Both the position numbers and the translations under genes were made by a program. A stretch of DNA of 64,000 bases from CAZKCI01 sp964551475 (GTDB lineage Bacteria > Auribacterota > Erginobacteria > Erginobacterales > CAZKCI01): NCBI GenBank assembly GCA_964551475.1, contig CAZKCI010000028.1, forward strand, positions 1 through 64,000, written 5' to 3'. How positions within the stretch are numbered: the first letter of the stretch is position 1; every line of letters starts with the position of its first letter. This document shows, in pieces, positions 58,803 to 64,000 of this stretch. The notes under the pieces were generated by a model. It was not told where the DNA came from. It made no database searches and saw nothing but the letters and a program-made list of their open reading frames with translations.

Positions 58803-60740
58803 ATGGGGCTTTCCGTCGCCGAAAAAATCATCGCATCCCATCTGGCTTCCGGGAAGATGGTTCCCGGAGAGGAGATCGCCCTCCGGGTGGACCAGACGCT
58901 CACCCAGGACGCCACCGGGACTCTCGCCTACCTGGAGTTCGAGTCCCTCGGGATCCCCCGGATTCGGACCAAATTCTCGGTCTCCTACGTCGATCACAAC
59001 ACACTCCAGGCCGGCTTCGAGAACGCCGACGACCATCTCTTCCTGCAGACCTTTGCCGCCCGCTCCGGCATCCGCTTCTCCCGCCCCGGGAACGGGATCT
59101 GCCATCAGGTCCACCTGGAGCGCTTCGGACGCCCCGGCGAAGTGCTTCTGGGATCCGACTCCCATACGCCCACGGCGGGGGGGCTGGGGATGCTGGGGAT
59201 CGGCGTGGGGGGCCTCGAGATCGCGGCGGCGCTCGCCGGGCGGCCCTACTCCCTTTCCCTGCCGGAGATTTTCCAGATCCGCCTCAGCGGGTCTCTCCCC
59301 CCCTGGGTCAGCGCCAAGGACATCATCCTCTTCGTGCTGAAGGAGATCTCGGTCAAGGGGGGCGTGGGGAGAATTCTGGAATACGGGGGGACCGGCTTGC
59401 CCTCCCTCTCCGTCCCCGAGCGCGCCGTCATCGCCAACATGGGGGCGGAGACCGGGGCCACCTCCACCGTCTTCCCCTCCGACGAGCAGACCGCCGGATT
59501 CCTCGGCGCCCAGAAGAGGCGCAAGGACTTCCGCGAGATCAAGGCCGACCGCGACGCCCGCTACGCCGGGGAGCTGGAGGTGAACTTAAGCGCACTGGAG
59601 CCGCTGGCCGCCTGCCCGCACTCGCCCGACGCGGTCAAGCCCGTCTCCGAGCTCTCCGCCGTCAGCGTCAGCCAGGTCTGCATCGGCTCCTGCACCAACT
59701 CCTCGCTCAAGGACCTCTCCACCGTGGCCGCCATCCTCAAGGGAAAGCGCGTCCATCCCAACGTCAGCCTGGTCATCTCGCCCGGCTCCCGCCAGGCGCT
59801 GACCATGATCGCCAAAAGCGGCGAGCTCGCCGATCTGACGGCGGCGGGGGCGCGGATTCTGGAGACCGCCTGCGGCCCCTGCATCGGGATGGGCCAGGCG
59901 CCGGCGAGCGGGGGGGTGAGCGTGCGCACCTACAACCGCAACTTCCCGGGGCGGAGCGGAACCAAGGACGCCTCGATCTACCTGGTCTCGGCCGAGACGG
60001 CCGCCGCCACGGCGCTCGCGGGACGTCTCACCGACCCCCGGACGCTCGGCGCTCCCCCGGCCGTCTCCCTGCCCAAGTATTTCGCGGCCGACGATTCCAT
60101 GGTCCTCCCCCCCTCCGCCGATCCCGCGTCCGTTACCGTGATCAAGGGGCCCAATATCTCGAATATCCCCGTCTTCGAGCCGCTCCCGGAATCGCTCGGC
60201 GCCTGCGTCCGTCTCGCGGTCGGTGACAACATCTCCACCGACGCCATCATGCCCGCCGGAGCGAAGGTTCTCCCGTTCCGCTCCAACATCGAGAAGATCT
60301 CGCGCTTCGTCTTCTCCGCGCTCGATCCCGATTTCGCCGCCCGCTCCGCCGCCTCCCGCGACCGGGGTGAGTGGACGATCGTCCTGGGCGGGGAGAACTA
60401 CGGGCAGGGATCCTCGCGCGAGCACGCCGCCCTCGCCCCCCGTTTTCTCGGCGTCCGCGCGGTGATCGCCCGTTCCTTCGCCCGCATCCACCGCGCCAAC
60501 CTGATCAACTTCGGGATCCTCCCGCTCCGTCTCCCGGCGGAGAGGGGGGAGGGGACCCTTTCGGCGGGGGATCAGCTGGAGTTCCCCCATCTCCGCCGGG
60601 AGACGGAAAAGGGGGAGAGGATCACCGTCCGCAACCGGACGCGCGGTTCGGAAATGAGCTTGCTTCTTGAAGCGAGCCTGCGGGAGAGGGAGATCCTGCT
60701 GGCGGGGGGGATGCTGAATCTGCTGAGAAAAGATGCGTGA
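58803..60740 (+). CDS. acn: Aconitate hydratase, Aquifex-type monomeric
   Basis: A 645-residue protein with both aconitase halves in one chain. The 4Fe-4S ligands are C297 (CIGSCTNSS), C357 and C360 (CGPCIGMG); LLGSDSHTPTAGGLGMLGIG and GGENYGQGSSREHAALAPRF are the other signatures. Its length and motif order match the Aquifex-type aconitase family rather than the longer AcnA/AcnB. It interconverts citrate and isocitrate. aaggagg precedes the ATG, with a TATACT-like -10 at 58771. Confidence 0.92.
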   Translation: MGLSVAEKIIASHLASGKMVPGEEIALRVDQTLTQDATGTLAYLEFESLGIPRIRTKFSVSYVDHNTLQAGFENADDHLFLQTFAARSGIRFSRPGNGICHQVHLERFGRPGEVLLGSDSHTPTAGGLGMLGIGVGGLEIAAALAGRPYSLSLPEIFQIRLSGSLPPWVSAKDIILFVLKEISVKGGVGRILEYGGTGLPSLSVPERAVIANMGAETGATSTVFPSDEQTAGFLGAQKRRKDFREIKADRDARYAGELEVNLSALEPLAACPHSPDAVKPVSELSAVSVSQVCIGSCTNSSLKDLSTVAAILKGKRVHPNVSLVISPGSRQALTMIAKSGELADLTAAGARILETACGPCIGMGQAPASGGVSVRTYNRNFPGRSGTKDASIYLVSAETAAATALAGRLTDPRTLGAPPAVSLPKYFAADDSMVLPPSADPASVTVIKGPNISNIPVFEPLPESLGACVRLAVGDNISTDAIMPAGAKVLPFRSNIEKISRFVFSALDPDFAARSAASRDRGEWTIVLGGENYGQGSSREHAALAPRFLGVRAVIARSFARIHRANLINFGILPLRLPAERGEGTLSAGDQLEFPHLRRETEKGERITVRNRTRGSEMSLLLEASLREREILLAGGMLNLLRKDA

Positions 60741-60828
60741 GTTTGCCGAGCGATCCGCGGAGACAGGATGTCTCCATGCCCTATGCGGGAGCGCCTTCCG
60801 GGCGCTATTCCCCCGACGCTGTCAGGGA

Positions 60829-60892
60829 GTAGTGGAGTGATGGTCCCGCCGAACATTGCTCCAACACTCCATTACTCCAACACTCCCATTTT
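60829..60892. repeat. ggagtagt octamer hairpin (family copy 4)
   Basis: A short left arm (ggagtagt|ggagtgat|gg) and right arm (attgctcc|aacactcc|attactcc|aacactcc) with a spacer of about 14 bp, between aconitase and mfd. Confidence 0.85.
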
Positions 60893-60906
60893 TCTCATTC
60901 CCTTGT

Positions 60907-60912
60907 TATCCT
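60907..60912 (+). promoter_or_regulatory. -10-like box of mfd
   Basis: TATCCT lies exactly 7 nt before the ATG at 60920, the same spacing as at proC and the sigma54 regulator. No good -35 is seen. Confidence 0.45.
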
Positions 60913-60919
60913 TGCTCCC

Positions 60920-63900
60920 ATGTATTCCGCCCTCGAGTCCTGCCCGGAATTCGTCTCCTTCCTGAAAGCCTGGTCCTCGGACGAGGGCTTCCGCTGCTCC
61001 GGCGCGCCGGGGTCTTCCCCTTATCTGATCCTGGCCCGCGCCCATCTCCTCCGCCCCCGGCCCCTCCTCATCCTCGCCCGGGACGACCGGGCAGCGGAGC
61101 GGGTCAAGCGGGAGATGGAGTCCTTCGGACGATCCGGCGTGGAGAGCTTCCCCGCCCTGGAAGTCCTGGAGCGGGACGAGGTAAAATCCAACCCCGAGCT
61201 GGTGGGCGAGCGCTGCCGGATCGCCGCCGCACTGCGGAACTCTTCTCAGATGGTGATCGCGACCACGCCGCTCGCCGCCGCCCAGCCCCTCCCCGCGCCG
61301 GAGGAGATGGAGGACCATCTGCTCCGGTTCCGCCCCGGCGACCGTTGCGTCCTCGCCGACCTGGTCCGCTGGCTCATCAAGGCGGGCTACGAGCACGCCG
61401 ACCCGGTTCTGATCAAGGGGCAGTTCGCCCGCCGGGGAGGGATCGTGGACGTTTTCTCCGGACAGTCCATCTATCCTCTGCGGATGGAGCTGGAGGGTGA
61501 CCGCGTTGCCTCCCTGCGCTCCTTCGACCCCCAGAGCCAGTCATCCCGGGGGGCGGAAATAGAGGGACTGATCTATCCGGCCGCCTATTCGGCCCCTCGA
61601 ACGTCCGCCTGCCTCTGGGACTACCTCCCCCGAACCAGCCGTGTGGCGCTGAGCGGCATCCTCTCCCGGGAAACCTGGGAGGCGACGCTTCCCCGCCTCC
61701 CCCATTCCCGGGCGGTCTATTTCTCGGGGATCGACGCTCCCTGCCCCGGCCTCGACCTTCCCCTCCGCGGCGAATTCTCGATCCACAGCCTGGAACGATT
61801 CAAGTACCAGGCCGAGGGGAGCGTCCATCCTCTCCTGGAAGCGGTTCCGGGCTGGCTGACGGAAGGGCTCACCTGCCTGGTCATCGCCCACAACGACGCC
61901 GAGCGGCAGAGGCTCAGGGAGATCGTCCGGGAACGGGGGATCGCCGATCACCCCCGCCTCCGCTTCGGGATCGGAGAGGCGGACGAGGGTTTCCTCTGGG
62001 AGCAGGCCCGGACGGCCGTGGTCAGCGACTCCGAGATCTTCTCCCGCTACCGTATTCGCCGCCCCGCGCGCGTTTTCGTGGGCGGCCGCCCCGCCTCGGC
62101 GCCCTCCGATTTCCGCCCCGGGGACTTCGTGGTCCACATCGACTACGGCGTCGGCCGCTACCTCGGGATCAAAAAGATCGCCTCGGGCGGGAGCGAGCGG
62201 GAAAAGATGCTCCTCCAGTTCGCGGGGAAGCAGCGCCTGTACGTGCCTCTCCAGCAGGCATTCTTGATCTCCCGCTACCTGGGACTGGGGTCCCGCCCTC
62301 CCGCGCTCGACCGGTTGGGCGGGACGCGCTGGCGGACGGCGAAGCTCAAGGCCGCCCAGGCGGCGGACGGCCTGGCCAAGGATCTCCTGGATGTGCAGGC
62401 CCAGCGCTCGCTTCTCGCCGGCCGCGCCTTTCCCCCGGACACCGCCTGGCAGAAGGAGTTCGAAGGGGCTTTCATCTATCCGGAAACACCGGATCAGCTC
62501 GCCGCCCTCTCCGAGATCAAGGCCGACATGGAGTCGACCCGCCCGATGGACCGCCTCCTCTGCGGAGACGTGGGCTACGGCAAGACCGAGGTGGCGATCC
62601 GGGCCGCCTTCAAGGCGGCGACCGACGGCGTTCAGGTGGCGATCCTGGTCCCCACCACCATCCTCGCCCAGCAGCACTACGACACCTTCCGGGAGCGCAT
62701 GGCCGATTATCCGGTGCGGGTGGCCATGCTCTCGCGTTTCCTCTCCCCCCGGGAGCAGAAGGCGGTTTGCGAAAGCCTGGCCCAAGGCGCGACCGACATC
62801 GTGATCGGGACCCACCGCCTCCTCCAGGCGGACATCGTCTTCAAGAACCTCGGCCTGGTCATCATCGACGAAGAGCAGCGCTTCGGCGTCCGCCACAAGG
62901 AGAGGCTCAAGCAGATGCGGCAGCTGGTGGACATCCTCACCCTGACCGCCACTCCCATCCCCCGCACCCTCTACCTTTCGCTCACCGGCGCCCGCGACCT
63001 TTCCTCCATCGCCACGCCGCCCCAGGACCGCCTGGCGGTGGAGACCCGGGTGACGGCCTACGATCCTCAGGCGGCCCGGCGGGCGATCGACCGGGAGATC
63101 CGGCGCCAGGGGCAGGTGTATTACCTTTTCAACCGGGTGAAGGGGATCGAGGCGGTCCGCGACCGCATCGCCGGCTGGTTCCCCGGCCGCCGGGTGGAAG
63201 TCGCCCACGCCCAGATGGACGAAGAGGACCTCGCTTCGGTGATGCGGAGGTTCGCCCGGGGGAAGATCGACATCCTGGTCTGCACCACCATCATCGAGTC
63301 GGGGCTGGACATCCCCAACGCCAACACCATCATCGTGGAGCGGGCGGAGCGCTTCGGCCTGGCCGACCTCTACCAGCTGCGGGGGAGGGTGGGGCGTTTC
63401 AAGCACCGGGCCTACGCCTATTTCTTCTACCCGCCGTTCGTTTTCCTGGAGGAGAGCGCCCGCCGCCGCCTCCAGGCGATCGAGGAGTTCTCCCAGCTGG
63501 GGGCGGGCTTCAGCCTGGCCGTGCGCGACCTGGAGATTCGGGGAGCGGGAAACATCCTGGGCAAGCAGCAGCACGGCCATATCGCCGCGGTCGGTTTCGA
63601 TCTCTACTGCCGCCTGCTGGAAAGAAGCGTCAAACGGCTGAAGGGGGAGGCGCCGAAAGCGCCTCCGCCGGCGGAGCTCGATTTCGAGATCCAGGGCGCG
63701 CTGGAACCCGGCTACGTGGCCGACCAGTCCCAGAGGGTGGAGATGTATCGCCGTTGGGCCGCGGCCACGAGCGCGGAGGAGGTCGCCGCCTGGAAGGCCT
63801 CTCTCCGCGATCGTTTCGGTCCGCTGCCCGAGCCGGCGGAGATTCTGGCCGAGGAAGCTCTCCTCGGCCTCGCGGCCGGCCGGGCGGGGGCGGACCGGGT

Positions 63901-64000
63901 CGGACGGATGGGCCGGGACTACGTCTTCCGGCGCGGGAAGGAGATCGTCCGGGTGATCCCGCTTCCTCCGGCTTCTTCGCCCCGGGAATCGTATCGCCTT
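60920..64000 (+). CDS. mfd: Transcription-repair coupling factor Mfd (3' end off window)
   Basis: 1027 codons are open from the ATG to the window edge; full Mfd is about 1100-1150 residues, so roughly the last 100 are missing. Domains in order: UvrB-homologous module (FARRGGIVDVFSGQSIYPLR), RNAP-interaction Tudor-like region (VVHIDYGVGRYLGIKKIASG), then RecG-like translocase with Walker A GDVGYGKTE (K555), DEEQRFGV (D650-Q653), LTATPIPRTLYLSLTG and TTIIESGLDIPNANTIIVER. It displaces stalled RNA polymerase and recruits UvrA. It starts behind a -10-like box and a word hairpin. Confidence 0.95.
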   Translation, partial: MYSALESCPEFVSFLKAWSSDEGFRCSGAPGSSPYLILARAHLLRPRPLLILARDDRAAERVKREMESFGRSGVESFPALEVLERDEVKSNPELVGERCRIAAALRNSSQMVIATTPLAAAQPLPAPEEMEDHLLRFRPGDRCVLADLVRWLIKAGYEHADPVLIKGQFARRGGIVDVFSGQSIYPLRMELEGDRVASLRSFDPQSQSSRGAEIEGLIYPAAYSAPRTSACLWDYLPRTSRVALSGILSRETWEATLPRLPHSRAVYFSGIDAPCPGLDLPLRGEFSIHSLERFKYQAEGSVHPLLEAVPGWLTEGLTCLVIAHNDAERQRLREIVRERGIADHPRLRFGIGEADEGFLWEQARTAVVSDSEIFSRYRIRRPARVFVGGRPASAPSDFRPGDFVVHIDYGVGRYLGIKKIASGGSEREKMLLQFAGKQRLYVPLQQAFLISRYLGLGSRPPALDRLGGTRWRTAKLKAAQAADGLAKDLLDVQAQRSLLAGRAFPPDTAWQKEFEGAFIYPETPDQLAALSEIKADMESTRPMDRLLCGDVGYGKTEVAIRAAFKAATDGVQVAILVPTTILAQQHYDTFRERMADYPVRVAMLSRFLSPREQKAVCESLAQGATDIVIGTHRLLQADIVFKNLGLVIIDEEQRFGVRHKERLKQMRQLVDILTLTATPIPRTLYLSLTGARDLSSIATPPQDRLAVETRVTAYDPQAARRAIDREIRRQGQVYYLFNRVKGIEAVRDRIAGWFPGRRVEVAHAQMDEEDLASVMRRFARGKIDILVCTTIIESGLDIPNANTIIVERAERFGLADLYQLRGRVGRFKHRAYAYFFYPPFVFLEESARRRLQAIEEFSQLGAGFSLAVRDLEIRGAGNILGKQQHGHIAAVGFDLYCRLLERSVKRLKGEAPKAPPPAELDFEIQGALEPGYVADQSQRVEMYRRWAAATSAEEVAAWKASLRDRFGPLPEPAEILAEEALLGLAAGRAGADRVGRMGRDYVFRRGKEIVRVIPLPPASSPRESYRL

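Noticed and set aside
61541..63580. 679-codon minus-strand open frame opposite mfd
   Set aside because: Antisense shadow of a strongly conserved gene.

Overview
The window is GC-rich DNA from a diderm (LPS-making) bacterium. No rRNA or other marker gene is present, so the lineage cannot be fixed. Several traits (a tandem-domain nucleoside-diphosphate kinase, an Aquifex-type monomeric aconitase, a CooC-like CODH maturation ATPase, a 46-residue DUF5679 zinc ribbon, and very repeat-rich intergenic DNA) fit an uncultured, probably anaerobic lineage of the PVC/Omnitrophota sort. That placement is inference. Coding density is high, genes are mostly on the + strand, and many neighbours overlap by 4 bp (ATGA).

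Layout. 1-10.5 kb is an envelope-glycan block: the tail of a lipid A acyltransferase, two GT9 heptosyltransferases, a Kdo-kinase-like protein, two GT4 enzymes, a GT2 enzyme and an O-antigen ligase, ending with a DUF72 gene. 10.5-14 kb has small membrane and PilZ genes and a large radical-SAM protein. 13.8-14.9 kb is a decayed MNT/HEPN toxin-antitoxin pair plus a frameshifted gene. 15.3-25.3 kb is housekeeping and regulation: proC, YggT/DUF167, purine nucleoside phosphorylase, an NtrB/NtrC-like two-component pair, a YbgC thioesterase, cysE, a CooC-like ATPase, a HAD protein with a structured leader, and two coiled-coil membrane proteins. 26.5-30.5 kb carries uvrB and uvrC. 30.6-32.9 kb is a small accessory zone with an AbiEii-like module, a DUF4258 pair between 48-bp direct repeats, and a tRNA-Leu(CAG) whose T-loop is interrupted by about 49 nt. 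33-41 kb has smpB, a MtnX-like phosphatase and a complete minus-strand nucleoside ABC importer (BmpA, ATPase, two permeases) followed by an AzgA-type purine permease. 41.6-49 kb has corA, a very large GH13 protein, a MobB-like protein, a CcdA-like protein and deoC. 49-64 kb has membrane glycosyltransferases, a YgeY-like peptidase, an outer-membrane barrel, NDK, an aminotransferase, aconitase and most of mfd.

The genes connect in two clear ways. The nucleoside importer, purine permease, nucleoside phosphorylase and deoC form a salvage route. UvrB, UvrC and Mfd are nucleotide-excision-repair partners.

The most striking feature lies between genes. Almost every gap between co-directional genes is filled by an element built from one short 7-9 bp word repeated in tandem and, in most cases, repeated again as its reverse complement across a short spacer, giving a long hairpin. 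The word changes from gap to gap, but several word families recur. The elements run from the upstream stop codon to the downstream start codon and often supply the stop codon and the last residues. I recognise no named class for them. Other points of interest are leaderless promoters with the -10 box about 7 nt before the start codon, a nested 70-bp palindromic insertion, and a UvrC without its C-terminal helix-hairpin-helix region.
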